Assembly (NCBI GenBank): GCA_902788505.1
Contig: CADAKH010000013.1
Span: 1-64,000, forward strand
DNA length: 64,000 bases
Reading direction: 5' to 3'
DNA from: Oscillospiraceae bacterium
GTDB taxonomy: Bacteria > Bacillota > Clostridia > Saccharofermentanales > Saccharofermentanaceae
This document shows, piece after piece, positions 17,401 to 25,430 of the stretch. The notes under the pieces are model-generated. The model was not told the DNA's origin and searched no databases. It saw nothing but the letters and a program-made list of their open reading frames with translations. Both the position numbers and the translations under genes were made by a program. Each line of letters opens with the position of its first letter. Position 1 is the first letter of the stretch.

Positions 17401-17957
17401 GGATCATCAGGGAATCTCTTTATACGGCAAAGAAAATACTTCCCATGATTCCTGAATTTATCATCAATATCAATCTGTCTTATACACAGCTCGAGAGGGC
17501 TGACTTTGTGGATATGGTATTCCGTATTCTTGAGGAAGTGGAGTATCCGGCAGAACATCTGTGCCTTGAAGTTACGGAAAGATGCAGACTCCTGGATATG
17601 GACCTTCTTAAGAATGTCATCGCCAATCTGAAAGCCCATGGAGTACTGGTGGCACTCGATGATTTCGGAACCGGCTTCTCGTCTTTGGAGATCGTGAAAG
17701 AACTGCCTTTCGACATCATAAAGATCGACAGAGGTTTTGTCGAGAGGATCGAAGAGGATGAAGTCGAAAGGGAGATGATCAAGCATTTTGCCAGTTTTGC
17801 TTCACTGTTCGGAGCCAAAGTCTGTGTAGAAGGTATTGAGACTGAGGGAATGAAGAATATTCTTCAGAAGTATCACGTTGAGAGTTTCCAGGGTTATTAC
17901 TATGCAAAACCTCTGCGTGAAAAAGATATCGTCAACTGGATAACGGAATCCAATTGA
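14499..17957 (+). CDS. Multi-PAS GGDEF-EAL c-di-GMP turnover protein
   Basis: The 1152-residue protein is soluble. Three similar PAS-like units of about 140 residues (around 1-130, 145-275, 285-410) share a pattern of 'YYINxxxxxYxE' and 'HPED'. Next comes a GGDEF domain with intact RVGGDEF (about residue 510). A further PAS follows (around 620-740), then a degenerate GGDEF where the site reads RLDGTKF, and a C-terminal EAL domain with EALLRW, NxNLS, EVTE, DDFGTGFSS and EGIE motifs that look catalytic. It can therefore both make and degrade c-di-GMP. The RxxD inhibitory site is absent before GGDEF. GGAGGGG precedes ATG 14499; TATAAT lies near 14437. Confidence 0.92.
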   Translation: MALQDSIFQKISEALLMDYSSVYYINAVTNEYYWYSVNPEFHSLKLEQGGDDFFKNIIRDCKQVIYEEDQHIFIEDIQKEKLLNDMKKGSMQNIDYRLIINGVPTWHSLRMIRSLEKNSDYIILGVINIDEEYKRREAEKETAHMKEIYNQVTASLAERFDTLYYINIENGNYIEISSNDEHKKLNVPASGVDFFAESRRNVRKHVHPEDQELVLKTLYKDAMLENLKHRNVYSVTFRLIVDNKLRYIRHTELMAKDRKHVIVCSENIDEEVKENRKLEESRQKSITYTQIAESLASHYDMIYYVNVQTSYYKEFSTHKLYGELEIQEEGEDFFTVACKNTDFLIHPEDRARIKLFLDKDYLLSQLETSRQLTEDYRMIMDGKEAQYTRMTVRWSSDKTHFIICVENREDYVKKEKEHLQAISLANEIARRDSLTGTRNITAFHEYEKELQNLIDGKEDSSFGIIMCDLNNLKVINDTQGHKAGDEYIKNACKLICRIFSHSPVFRVGGDEFAVIVKDQDYVERENLLLALRHQVEENIRIGSGPVIASGLADYQPNSDKVVEDIYNRADGRMYEEKTRLKDLKLLHDSYMLKEDSNAKHITDERKKMLDSLYKSYEVVAEGTYVYLCDMKYDLSKWSKNAVDTYDLPSEYMYGAGDIWENHIHPEDREAYHKGIEEIFSGVSSGHDMQYRAMKANGEYDVCTCRGTVIRDVFGEPDYFVGTIRSHGSQGNVDTLTGLRNQYGFFEDLKGYIKRHVAKYIIVIGISKFSEINEIYGYHFGNRVLQLFARKIYDTAGNTGSCYRLDGTKFAVISSTYSFDEIQEKYKVFRNYFREVFQVDDKRVMLEVNCGAINVDHFEFDHQTVYGCLNFAYVESKTRHQGDMVLFHDDLNNDNRHRLEKLHSIRASIKHGYKGFFLMYQPVVDAKSEKVIGSEALLRWQNDKYGTVPPDQFIPLLETDPLFPELGEWIIRESLYTAKKILPMIPEFIININLSYTQLERADFVDMVFRILEEVEYPAEHLCLEVTERCRLLDMDLLKNVIANLKAHGVLVALDDFGTGFSSLEIVKELPFDIIKIDRGFVERIEEDEVEREMIKHFASFASLFGAKVCVEGIETEGMKNILQKYHVESFQGYYYAKPLREKDIVNWITESN

Positions 17958-17990
17958 CGACTTGAAAGTTAACTTATCTCTGACAGGATC

Positions 17991-18473
17991 TTATCTGTTA
18001 TCAACTTTTTCGGGATACATGTCATGGTGGATCAGTCTGTCCTCAGCGACAGCCTCCCATTTGGTGCCTGCTTTTCCGTAATTGCAGTAAGGATCGATCG
18101 AGATGCCTCCGCGCGGTGTGAACTTGCCCCATACTTCGATGTATTTCGGATCCATAAGTTTAATGAGATCCTTCATGATTATGTTCACGCAATCCTCATG
18201 GAAATCACCGTGATTACGGAATGAGAACAGATAGAGCTTCAATGATTTGCTCTCGACCATCTTCTCGGAAGGGACATAGGAGATAGTTATCGTTGCGAAG
18301 TCAGGCTGACCTGTGATAGGGCAGAGACTTGTGAATTCAGGACAGTTGAACTTAACGAAATAATCGTTGTCCGGATGCTTGTTCATGAATGTTTCAAGTA
18401 CGGAAGGATCATAGTCCTGACTGTAAACCGTACCGTTGCTTCCGAGTTTTGTAAGACCTTCTTTTTCGCGCAT
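17991..18473 (-). CDS. queF: NADPH-dependent 7-cyano-7-deazaguanine (preQ0) reductase QueF
   Basis: The 160-residue single-domain protein has the nucleophilic Cys in [14 protein letters not shown] and the NADPH-binding motif [15 protein letters not shown], followed by HEDCVN. It reduces preQ0 to preQ1 for queuosine. The gene begins 3 bases after the transporter gene and its ribosome site (AAGGGG) lies in that gene's end, so both are one operon. No queC, queD or queE is near, which fits use of imported preQ0. Confidence 0.95.
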   Translation of the reverse strand: MREKEGLTKLGSNGTVYSQDYDPSVLETFMNKHPDNDYFVKFNCPEFTSLCPITGQPDFATITISYVPSEKMVESKSLKLYLFSFRNHGDFHEDCVNIIMKDLIKLMDPKYIEVWGKFTPRGGISIDPYCNYGKAGTKWEAVAEDRLIHHDMYPEKVDNR

Positions 18474-18476
18474 AGA

Positions 18477-19157
18477 TTACCCCTTGATGATATTGTATTT
18501 GATTCCGTCATCGAACGTGTCGATCCCTTCTGCATTTTTGATGATCTTAACGACGGCATATGTTACAGGTGTGAAGATGACTTCATAAGCTACTTTGAAG
18601 AGATACTGGAAAAGGATCATCTGAAGGACTACGGAATTATCCATAGTTCCCCAGAAGGAGATCATGATGAAGATAACCGAGTCAAGTCCTTCTCCGACTA
18701 CAGTTGAAAGAATAGTGCGGATCCAGAGGTTCTTGCCCTTGGTCGCTACTTTCAGTTTGGATAATATGATCGAATTCGAGAACTCACCGAACAGGTATCC
18801 TGCAAAAGAAGCAACGGCAACTCTCGGTGTAGTGCCCATGACTGTTGCATATGCGTCCTGGTTCTCCCAGTAGCCCGGATGCGGAAGGACAATAGTGATG
18901 AGATATATAAGAACGGCGAAGAAGCTGCACGCAAAGCCGAGCCAGATGATCGTGCGAGCTTTTTTAAATCCGTAAACCTCCGTGAATACATCACCGATGA
19001 TGTATGTCAGAGGGAATAATATAACGGCGGCGGGAAGAGTGATATTCTCTGTCACAGCCCACATCTTTCCTGCGATGAGGTTTGAGAGCAAAAGGCATGT
19101 TACGAATATAATGCCGATGCACATGAATAATCTTGATACTGTTTTCTTTTCTGTCAT
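18477..19157 (-). CDS. yhhQ: Queuosine precursor transporter, YhhQ family (DUF165)
   Basis: The 226-residue integral membrane protein has about six helices and family motifs: LLSNLIAGKMW in helix 1, FPLTYIIGDVFTEVYGFKKAR, and GYLFGEFSNSIILSKLK. YhhQ proteins import preQ0/preQ1. ATG 19157 follows TAGGAG; a longer frame would run into the leader terminator. Co-transcription with queF supports preQ0 salvage. The upstream leader (19158-19310) contains a terminator hairpin typical of riboswitch control. Confidence 0.92.
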   Translation of the reverse strand: MTEKKTVSRLFMCIGIIFVTCLLLSNLIAGKMWAVTENITLPAAVILFPLTYIIGDVFTEVYGFKKARTIIWLGFACSFFAVLIYLITIVLPHPGYWENQDAYATVMGTTPRVAVASFAGYLFGEFSNSIILSKLKVATKGKNLWIRTILSTVVGEGLDSVIFIMISFWGTMDNSVVLQMILFQYLFKVAYEVIFTPVTYAVVKIIKNAEGIDTFDDGIKYNIIKG

Positions 19158-19342
19158 TTCAATTCTCCTAAAAATAAAAACGGCTCCCAAAAACAGGAGC
19201 CGCATTTAATCAAACAAGCAAACTAAAGCAAATAATGATCTAAATGATTGTCCTGGTTTTGTTTAGCGACAGGATGGCACAAACGAACTGTCGGCTTGGT
19301 TTAAAGCACGCATAAAATAGCACTTTATATATGCATGGTCAA
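19158..19342 (-). promoter_or_regulatory. Promoter and riboswitch-like leader (candidate preQ1 sensor) of yhhQ-queF
   Basis: On the minus strand a promoter TTGACC (19342-19337), 17-base spacer and TATTTT (19319-19314) starts an RNA of about 150 bases. It can form a stem CGACAG/CTGTCG (19293-19288 with 19272-19267) followed by an A-rich tail, like pseudoknotted preQ1 aptamers. The segment TCCTG, which overlaps that stem, could instead pair with CAGGA at 19255-19251, giving mutually exclusive folds. A terminator (19202-19171) sits just before the ribosome site. The ligand is inferred from the genes; I could not match a specific preQ1 class. Confidence 0.6.
19171..19202 (-). terminator. Leader (attenuator) terminator upstream of yhhQ
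   Basis: CGGCTCC (minus-strand order 19202-19196) pairs with GGAGCCG (19187-19181) around a T-rich loop and is followed by GTTTTTATTTTT. It ends 14 bases before the start codon, which is the position for conditional termination. Confidence 0.85.
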
Positions 19343-19415
19343 GACAAATTATCTTGATTTGAAAAGTTGTGAGTGTTAGCATTGTCGGGATTAATTATTC
19401 AAGGATTTACTGATA

Positions 19416-20183
19416 ATGAGTTACCTATATGAAACGCATCTTCATACATGTGAGGCGAGTGCCTGTGGTAAAGTGCATGGTGAAGACTATATCGATTATA
19501 TGATCGCCAAAGGATACAGCGGTATGATCGTAACCGATCATTTCTTCAACGGCAACACATGCGTGCCGGAAGATCTTCCGTGGAAGGAGAGAGTAGAGAT
19601 CTACGCATCCGGTTACGAACGTGCATTGAAGGCCGCTGAAGGCAAAGACTTTAATGTCATGTTCGGTGTCGAATTTAATTTTTTGAAAGACGAATACCTT
19701 CTTTACGGAATCGACAAGGAATGGCTTAGCAATAATGAGTGCATCATGGATATGACCAGACATGAGCTTTTCGATGCAGTCCATAAGGCGGGCGGCATCA
19801 TGATCCAGGCACATCCTTTCAGAGAGAGGGATTATCTTTCCGATATCAAGCTTGCTCCGACTGCCTGCGATGGTGTTGAAGTCTATAATGCCGCCAATAA
19901 TCCAAATATGAATGCTTTGGGCTACGAATATACGAAAGCCTTAGGACTTCCGATGACAGCCGGATCTGACATCCACTTCTTCAATGATAATGATATGGGA
20001 GCAATGCTTTTCGAAAACAAGCTTGAATCCGTGAAGGATTATGTTGCTGCGATAAAGAACAGAACAGGTATTCCGGTAAGATTAAGTCCTGACGGTACTG
20101 TTACTCCTGTATCTGAGATCAGGGAACAGACTGTATCTATCGAGCTTCCCACGCTTCCGGTGCTTTATCCTGAAGGAAAATAA
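19416..20183 (+). CDS. PHP-domain metal-dependent phosphoesterase-like protein
   Basis: The 255-residue protein carries PHP motifs: ETHLHTCEAS (metal ligands HxH), VTDHF, GVEFNF, IQAHPFR and TAGSDIHF. These place it among stand-alone PHP hydrolases (phosphoesterases acting on nucleotides or sugar phosphates, trinuclear metal site). It is cytoplasmic, with no polymerase domains attached. AAGGA lies 10 bases before the ATG. Substrate unknown. Confidence 0.87.
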   Translation: MSYLYETHLHTCEASACGKVHGEDYIDYMIAKGYSGMIVTDHFFNGNTCVPEDLPWKERVEIYASGYERALKAAEGKDFNVMFGVEFNFLKDEYLLYGIDKEWLSNNECIMDMTRHELFDAVHKAGGIMIQAHPFRERDYLSDIKLAPTACDGVEVYNAANNPNMNALGYEYTKALGLPMTAGSDIHFFNDNDMGAMLFENKLESVKDYVAAIKNRTGIPVRLSPDGTVTPVSEIREQTVSIELPTLPVLYPEGK

Positions 20184-20275
20184 TCATTATCCGCAACATT
20201 TTCATTGCAAAAGTTGTATTCATTGTATAAACGGCTTTGGAATAACAAAAGCCCGGATTAAGGAGATTTTATACA

Positions 20276-21859
20276 ATGAAAAAAACAGCAGTTGTATTAT
20301 CAACGCTAATGTTACTTGCATCCGTAGCCGGTTGCACTAAAACAAATGAAACGACTGCGGCAGCCGATGCGCCCCGTGATAGTGATCCCGCAATTATATC
20401 AAGTAATGAGACGGAAGTGCCTGACGATACAGTGCCTTCGGTAAGTCCTCTTGTTCCTTCTTCAACTGTTTCGGTATTGGAGATAGATTACACTCCAGAA
20501 GATCACGGAAGGATAATTCCTTTCGTTGCAACATTTGCCGAAGACCAGTGGATGCCTGAAGGAAATAAATATACATTCGGACTTATCGATATGGACGGTA
20601 ATGAAGTGTGTGCTCCGGTATTTGATTCAGTTGTAAGATGTGATGAACTGAATGCTTATATTGTAAGAGCAACTCAGGATGATGTCAGCAAGTACGGTCT
20701 GCTCTCATATGACGGAGCAAAGTTTACAGGTCTTATCTATGACGGCCTTTGTGATCTTGATGTTGCCGGAAAAGACGGAACCTGTTTCTATGGTTCTGTT
20801 TATGATAACGGAAACCTTTTGGTAAAGAGCATCGATAAGGATTTCAATGTAATAACCGAGAATAGCATCGTTATTGATGAAGCAGCTTTGGGACATGATG
20901 CGTCAAAGGCACAGCTTACAGTCTCATTCATAAGTGATGAACGTGCGTATCTTATGAACCGTGACGAGTTTTATCCGGAATACTTCCTGATCGATACAAC
21001 GAACGGCAAAGTCCTTTATAAGGGCAGTGCATTGGATATTACTGAAGGCAGGATGTTCGGTAACAGGATCGTTGAACAGGACGCCTCAGGTAAGGGAATC
21101 AAGGTTTACGACACCGACGGAAATGTCGTTTTTGATAACGGCGAAGCATATTCCTGGAAGGTGTGCGAAGACGAATATATGATCGCATCAGACGGAACAC
21201 TCAATCTCTATGACCGTGAATGGAATGTGATCTCTTCCATGAAGATCGGGACCAAAGCAATTGTAATGAGCTCGTTTGAAAGAATAGCTGTCTGTGAGAT
21301 GACGGATACAAAGCTTTACGACAAAGACTTAAATCTTATTGCCGAATACGATGACGTTTATCTTGGTGACGGCACATATTTCAGGGACTGGTACGGATTT
21401 GGCGAAGGCGATATGTTCTTTGATTCGATCAGCTATACACATCAGATATATAACCTCAACACAGGCGCCAGACTTGATAAGAACGATGACTTCTTCTATT
21501 CATTCGAGTATGGATACATTACATCCGATAACCTGAGCAACGGCAATGATCCTGTAAAGAAGTGGTGTGTTTACGATAAGGATTTCAATCTGATCATGGA
21601 AGGCACAGGAAGAAACTATCTGAAGCAGGATGAACTGACAGGTGAGGTTTATAACTTCGTGATCAAAGAGGATAAATTGACAGTATATTCACTTGCTGAA
21701 GGCGATGAACTCTTCAGCCTGGATTATACCGGTTACAATATCTACGTGATCGGCGGAAGATTCTCAGGTTCAGGATCCGGACATTTCTTCCTGACTGACG
21801 GAAGCGGTGATTATCTTTTCGACAGGGAGATCGACCACACGGTATTGCGCATGATCTAA
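20276..21859 (+). CDS. WG-repeat-like lipoprotein
   Basis: The 527-residue protein has a signal peptide with lipobox SVAGC (Cys about 21), then a Thr/Ser/Pro-rich linker to about residue 65. The rest has recurring units such as YTFGLIDMDGNEVCAPVFDS and KYGLLSYDGAKFTGLIYDGL that resemble WG (KWG) beta repeats. It is expected on the outer membrane face as a beta-propeller-like surface protein. Function unknown. AAGGAG precedes the ATG. Its stop overlaps the convergent NlpC/P60 gene by 4 bases. Confidence 0.75.
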   Translation: MKKTAVVLSTLMLLASVAGCTKTNETTAAADAPRDSDPAIISSNETEVPDDTVPSVSPLVPSSTVSVLEIDYTPEDHGRIIPFVATFAEDQWMPEGNKYTFGLIDMDGNEVCAPVFDSVVRCDELNAYIVRATQDDVSKYGLLSYDGAKFTGLIYDGLCDLDVAGKDGTCFYGSVYDNGNLLVKSIDKDFNVITENSIVIDEAALGHDASKAQLTVSFISDERAYLMNRDEFYPEYFLIDTTNGKVLYKGSALDITEGRMFGNRIVEQDASGKGIKVYDTDGNVVFDNGEAYSWKVCEDEYMIASDGTLNLYDREWNVISSMKIGTKAIVMSSFERIAVCEMTDTKLYDKDLNLIAEYDDVYLGDGTYFRDWYGFGEGDMFFDSISYTHQIYNLNTGARLDKNDDFFYSFEYGYITSDNLSNGNDPVKKWCVYDKDFNLIMEGTGRNYLKQDELTGEVYNFVIKEDKLTVYSLAEGDELFSLDYTGYNIYVIGGRFSGSGSGHFFLTDGSGDYLFDREIDHTVLRMI

Positions 21860-23412
21860 TCAGGCCTTATAGTCAGGATAACCGTTACAGATTCAAGCCA
21901 TGTCTTGAGACTTGCGCGACGCACATAAAGATTATTTACGATAACGCTGTTGGGACGGATCTTTTCGGTCGGACCGGGTTCCGGTTCAACGAAAGATCCA
22001 ACGGCACTGATAACATAAGGGACACCATCTGCCATTCCAAGATAGATCATCATGTGTCCGGGGAACGCGATAAGACTGCCGGGAGAGAGTTTCTCAATCT
22101 CGGCAAGTTTTTCTTCATCGCTCATATCAGAGACATCTACTGAATAAACCCCTGTGGAAGCAGACTGCTTTACGCGCGGGAGAAGGATTCCGAAGCAGCG
22201 GTAAACTTCTCTTGTGATCCCCGTGCAGTCATTTGCCTGAAGATCTCCTCCCCAGCCGTAACGGTCACCTAAAAGCTTGAATGCCTGTCTTACGATGTTT
22301 GCGGGAGTATAGGGAAGGAATCCCACATGCACGTCATCTGATACCGGTATAAGGATATATTCGTTATCTATATAACCGTCCTCATCTATTGTCGGAACTT
22401 TAACGATATAGTTGCCGTAAGTTGTACGCTGGTCGATATTGAAAGGTGCTTCATCAGAAGGCACGAGCTCCATCTGTGTTCCCATAGGAAGTACAAGATC
22501 TGTTGTGTCCGGGCTGTAAGGATTTGTGCCTATCCTTATCTCACGCTCCGTGACCACCAGCCATTTATCAGGGTTCTGTCTTGCCAGCCAGTCTTCTCTG
22601 GAATTGCAAAGTGCCACAGCATCTTTTCTGACCCATGCGGCATAACTGTCGAATACAACATAGAAATATTCCTGATCACTGCTCTCGTGAAGCACTACAC
22701 AAGGCATATAAGGCATGCATTCTGAGTAGAGGATCAAATCGTAATACTGATCGTCCGTGCTGTCGAAAACACGGTCTTCAGTAGGGAACAGACGCAAAGT
22801 CATTCTTTTGACCGTAAACCCATACTGAACTTCGATCACATCCGGTACTGCATCGATATTGGAGAGCTTTATCAGCTCGTTCCAGTAAGCCCTGTTTGTG
22901 GCAGAACCGTCGAGATAGTATTTGGAAGGATCCTTAGGTGCAGAATTTGCATTGTCATTCAGAAATGTTCTTAAGATATCGCCGTCAAGCGTATCTTCGA
23001 ATTCATCAAGATGAGGATATGTTGTTTCTTCGTCGGAGGCAATGATGTTGCCGCGGTTCTCGTAATTGTATGCAGCTATCTCCTCATCGGTCATGAGGAT
23101 CACATTGTCATCTTCGCCGATCCAGTAGTCGGCGTTCATCATCTCAGGTTCGACTCCGTCTATCAGTCTTACATAGGTTGTATCTAATTCTGTGGAATCA
23201 GGCGCTGTTTCGAGCGGCATTGAAGGAGTCTCGGTCGGTATTGTCTCTTTGGTAGTTTCCATAGTGGTCGTCTCCGCAGTTGTCGTAGCTTCGGTTGTGG
23301 GAAGACTTGTCTCATTAGTTGGATTAATGTCAGCATTGCATGCGCAAAGAACAGGCAGAGTGACTGATAAGGCAAGTATTGCCGATATGGTTTTACTGGT
23401 GTTGGCAGACAT
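21856..23412 (-). CDS. NlpC/P60 cell-wall endopeptidase lipoprotein with SH3-like domains
   Basis: The 518-residue protein has a signal peptide (lipobox LCAC, Cys about 24) and a Thr/Glu/Pro-rich linker to about residue 75. The middle region contains two SH3-like segments (about 235-275 and 295-365; the first ends AAWVRKDAV). The C-terminal NlpC/P60 domain has catalytic Cys in ANDCTGITREVYRCFG and His in FPGHMMIYLG. The layout resembles YkfC-type D-glutamyl-L-amino acid peptidases that cut peptidoglycan stem peptides. It is a single gene, convergent with the WG-repeat lipoprotein. Confidence 0.87.
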   Translation of the reverse strand: MSANTSKTISAILALSVTLPVLCACNADINPTNETSLPTTEATTTAETTTMETTKETIPTETPSMPLETAPDSTELDTTYVRLIDGVEPEMMNADYWIGEDDNVILMTDEEIAAYNYENRGNIIASDEETTYPHLDEFEDTLDGDILRTFLNDNANSAPKDPSKYYLDGSATNRAYWNELIKLSNIDAVPDVIEVQYGFTVKRMTLRLFPTEDRVFDSTDDQYYDLILYSECMPYMPCVVLHESSDQEYFYVVFDSYAAWVRKDAVALCNSREDWLARQNPDKWLVVTEREIRIGTNPYSPDTTDLVLPMGTQMELVPSDEAPFNIDQRTTYGNYIVKVPTIDEDGYIDNEYILIPVSDDVHVGFLPYTPANIVRQAFKLLGDRYGWGGDLQANDCTGITREVYRCFGILLPRVKQSASTGVYSVDVSDMSDEEKLAEIEKLSPGSLIAFPGHMMIYLGMADGVPYVISAVGSFVEPEPGPTEKIRPNSVIVNNLYVRRASLKTWLESVTVILTIRPD

Positions 23413-23530
23413 AGAATGCTCCTGATATCAGTTGTTATTGATCCTTCGATTATAACTTAACGTATTTATATCATCTCACACAATGTTAAAATAAATGTGT
23501 TGTTTTCGAAGAAAAACAGTGATCCTGTGA

Positions 23531-23659
23531 GGAGCAATCTGTATCGACAGCAGGGTGGAAGCTATAGGCTTCTATGAAAAGCTCGGATACTCCCGGGTTG
23601 ATGACAGCTTTGTAATAAGCGGCTGTTTTGACTGCATTAAAATGAATAAGATTTTGTGA
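23531..23659 (+). pseudogene. C-terminal remnant of a GNAT acetyltransferase
   Basis: A 42-codon frame ending at 23659 reads SRVEAIGFYEKLGYSRVDDS, the typical last strand-helix of GNAT N-acetyltransferases (A-x-x-FYEKLGY), then a short tail. A stop codon precedes it at 23528-23530 and no start or N-terminal part is visible upstream. It ends 10 bases before the response-regulator start, so the rest was probably lost by deletion. Confidence 0.65.
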
Positions 23660-23669
23660 CGGTATAAAG

Positions 23670-24344
23670 ATGTATAAGGTATTTATTGTTGAAGATGACA
23701 GAGGAATAGCGGAGGGTATAACTTCCTGTCTCGCAAACTGGGGCATGGAGGGACGCGTAGTCTCTGATTTCATGAAAGTAATGGATGAAGTTCAGGAGTA
23801 TGAGCCGCATCTGATCATTCTGGATATAACGCTTCCGTATATGGGAGGTTACCACTGGTGTCAGGAGATAAGGAAGACCAGCAAGGTTCCGATCATCTTC
23901 ATTTCGTCTGCAACTGACAACATGAACATTGTAATGGCGATCAACATGGGAGCTGATGACTTCATCGCAAAACCGTTCGATCAGAGTGTTCTTATTGCCA
24001 AAGTTACAGCGCTTCTCAGAAGGACATACGATTTCTCCAAAGATGCCGGCACTTTGGAGGCAAAAGGCGCGGTTCTCAATACCGGCAATAACAAGCTCTC
24101 CTATAACGGCACGGAGATAGATCTTGCCAGGAATGAATACAGGATCCTTCTTACTCTTATGCAGAATAAGAATAAAGTTGTAAGCCGTGAGAAGCTGATG
24201 GAAGCTCTTTGGGAGACTGACTGCTATGTTGATGAGAATACGCTCACAGTCAATGTAGGAAGACTCCGCAAGACATTGGAGAGCATCGGTCTTAAGGATT
24301 TCATCAAGACCAAATTCGGTGTCGGCTATATTCTGGAGGAATGA
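23670..24344 (+). CDS. OmpR-family response regulator, BceR/VraR-like
   Basis: The 224-residue protein has a receiver domain (acidic pocket VEDD, acceptor Asp in LIILDITLPYMGG, Lys in AKPFD) and a C-terminal winged helix of OmpR type (NEYRILLTLMQNKNKVVSREKLMEALW...LTVNVGRLRKTLE). The receiver resembles BceR. The stop overlaps the kinase start. The usual BceAB-type ABC transporter is absent nearby. Targets may include the FecR cluster that follows, but this is an inference from position. Confidence 0.9.
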   Translation: MYKVFIVEDDRGIAEGITSCLANWGMEGRVVSDFMKVMDEVQEYEPHLIILDITLPYMGGYHWCQEIRKTSKVPIIFISSATDNMNIVMAINMGADDFIAKPFDQSVLIAKVTALLRRTYDFSKDAGTLEAKGAVLNTGNNKLSYNGTEIDLARNEYRILLTLMQNKNKVVSREKLMEALWETDCYVDENTLTVNVGRLRKTLESIGLKDFIKTKFGVGYILEE

Positions 24345-25300
24345 TGTTTAAGGATTATCTCAGATCCAGAATAAATGTCATCATCCTCGTGGCCATCTTA
24401 GAGGGTATATTCGCATCTTCTTATTTTTTGTTCGATATGCCGGCTGTAACAGTGTTATATCCTTTGGTCCTAAGCACTGTGGCTCTTTTGACTGCCGGCA
24501 TAATCGACTTCCTGTTAGTGCTGAATAAACATAAAAAACTTGTCAGGAAAGAATTCCCTGACCCTTCCGGCACTATCGAAAAGGATTATCTGGCGATAAT
24601 AGAGCAGCTTAAAGAAGAAGAGAGATTCTCCAAGCAGAAAGCTTCTTCCGATTACAACAACATGGTCGAATACTATACAGTATGGGCTCACCAGATTAAG
24701 ACGCCGATCGCTTCCATGAGATTAAAGATCCAGTCGGAAGATTCCGATCTTGCAAGGAGACTTAATGCTGACCTTAACAGGATCGAAGCCTATGTCGAGA
24801 TGGTCCTTACATTCCTAAGACTTGATTCGGACAGTACTGATTATGTAATAAGGGAAATAGATCTTGATGCAATAATAAGACCAGCAATAAGAAAGTTTGC
24901 AAGTGACTTTATAGCCAAGAAGCTAACAATGGATTTTGAACCTACCGGAGCCAAAGTTCTTTCCGATGAGAAGTGGTTGTCATTTGTTATCGAGCAGGTC
25001 ATTTCCAATGCGGTTAAATACACGAATAACGGTGGTATCGTTATCAGCATGATAGCGCCAGGCATACTTTCGGTAAAGGATACGGGAATCGGAATAAGTG
25101 CCGAAGACCTACCGAGAATTTTTGAGAACGGCTATACGGGTTTCAACGGCCGTGAGGATAAGCGTGCGAGCGGAATAGGACTCTACCTTTGTAAGCGTAT
25201 TTGCGATAACTTGGGTCACAGGATCTCAGCTGAATCAGAACCGGGTATAGGAACTGATATCCGTATCGATCTAAACAGGAAAAATATAGTTATAGAGTAG
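24341..25300 (+). CDS. Intramembrane-sensing histidine kinase, BceS-like
   Basis: The 319-residue kinase has two N-terminal helices (about 11-31 and 35-60) with almost no external loop, as in BceS kinases that sense through a transporter. The phosphorylated His lies in VWAHQIKTPIASM (about residue 125), followed by N box SNAVKYT, DTGIGI and GIGLYL ATP-binding motifs. ATG 24341 overlaps the regulator stop; ATG 24344 is equally possible. No cognate ABC transporter lies in the window. Confidence 0.9.
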   Translation: MMFKDYLRSRINVIILVAILEGIFASSYFLFDMPAVTVLYPLVLSTVALLTAGIIDFLLVLNKHKKLVRKEFPDPSGTIEKDYLAIIEQLKEEERFSKQKASSDYNNMVEYYTVWAHQIKTPIASMRLKIQSEDSDLARRLNADLNRIEAYVEMVLTFLRLDSDSTDYVIREIDLDAIIRPAIRKFASDFIAKKLTMDFEPTGAKVLSDEKWLSFVIEQVISNAVKYTNNGGIVISMIAPGILSVKDTGIGISAEDLPRIFENGYTGFNGREDKRASGIGLYLCKRICDNLGHRISAESEPGIGTDIRIDLNRKNIVIE

Positions 25301-25358
25301 TGAGATTCTCTCAAACAGACCGTAAAGTCTGGGTAGTAATATTTTATTCACAAAATGC

Positions 25359-25387
25359 TTGATTATTGTTTGCACCTCTGATATTAT
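25359..25387 (+). promoter_or_regulatory. Promoter of first fecR-like gene
   Basis: TTGATT (25359-25364), a 17-base spacer and TATTAT (25382-25387) form a sigma-A type promoter 43 bases before the start at 25431. The intergenic region shows no terminator. Confidence 0.65.
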
Positions 25388-25430
25388 TATCAGGTTTGCT
25401 TGAGTTGCCAAACCAGAGGGGACGGTTTAT

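Noticed and set aside
17121..17786. 221-codon minus-strand frame
   Set aside because: Antisense to the EAL-domain coding region, which has intact catalytic motifs.
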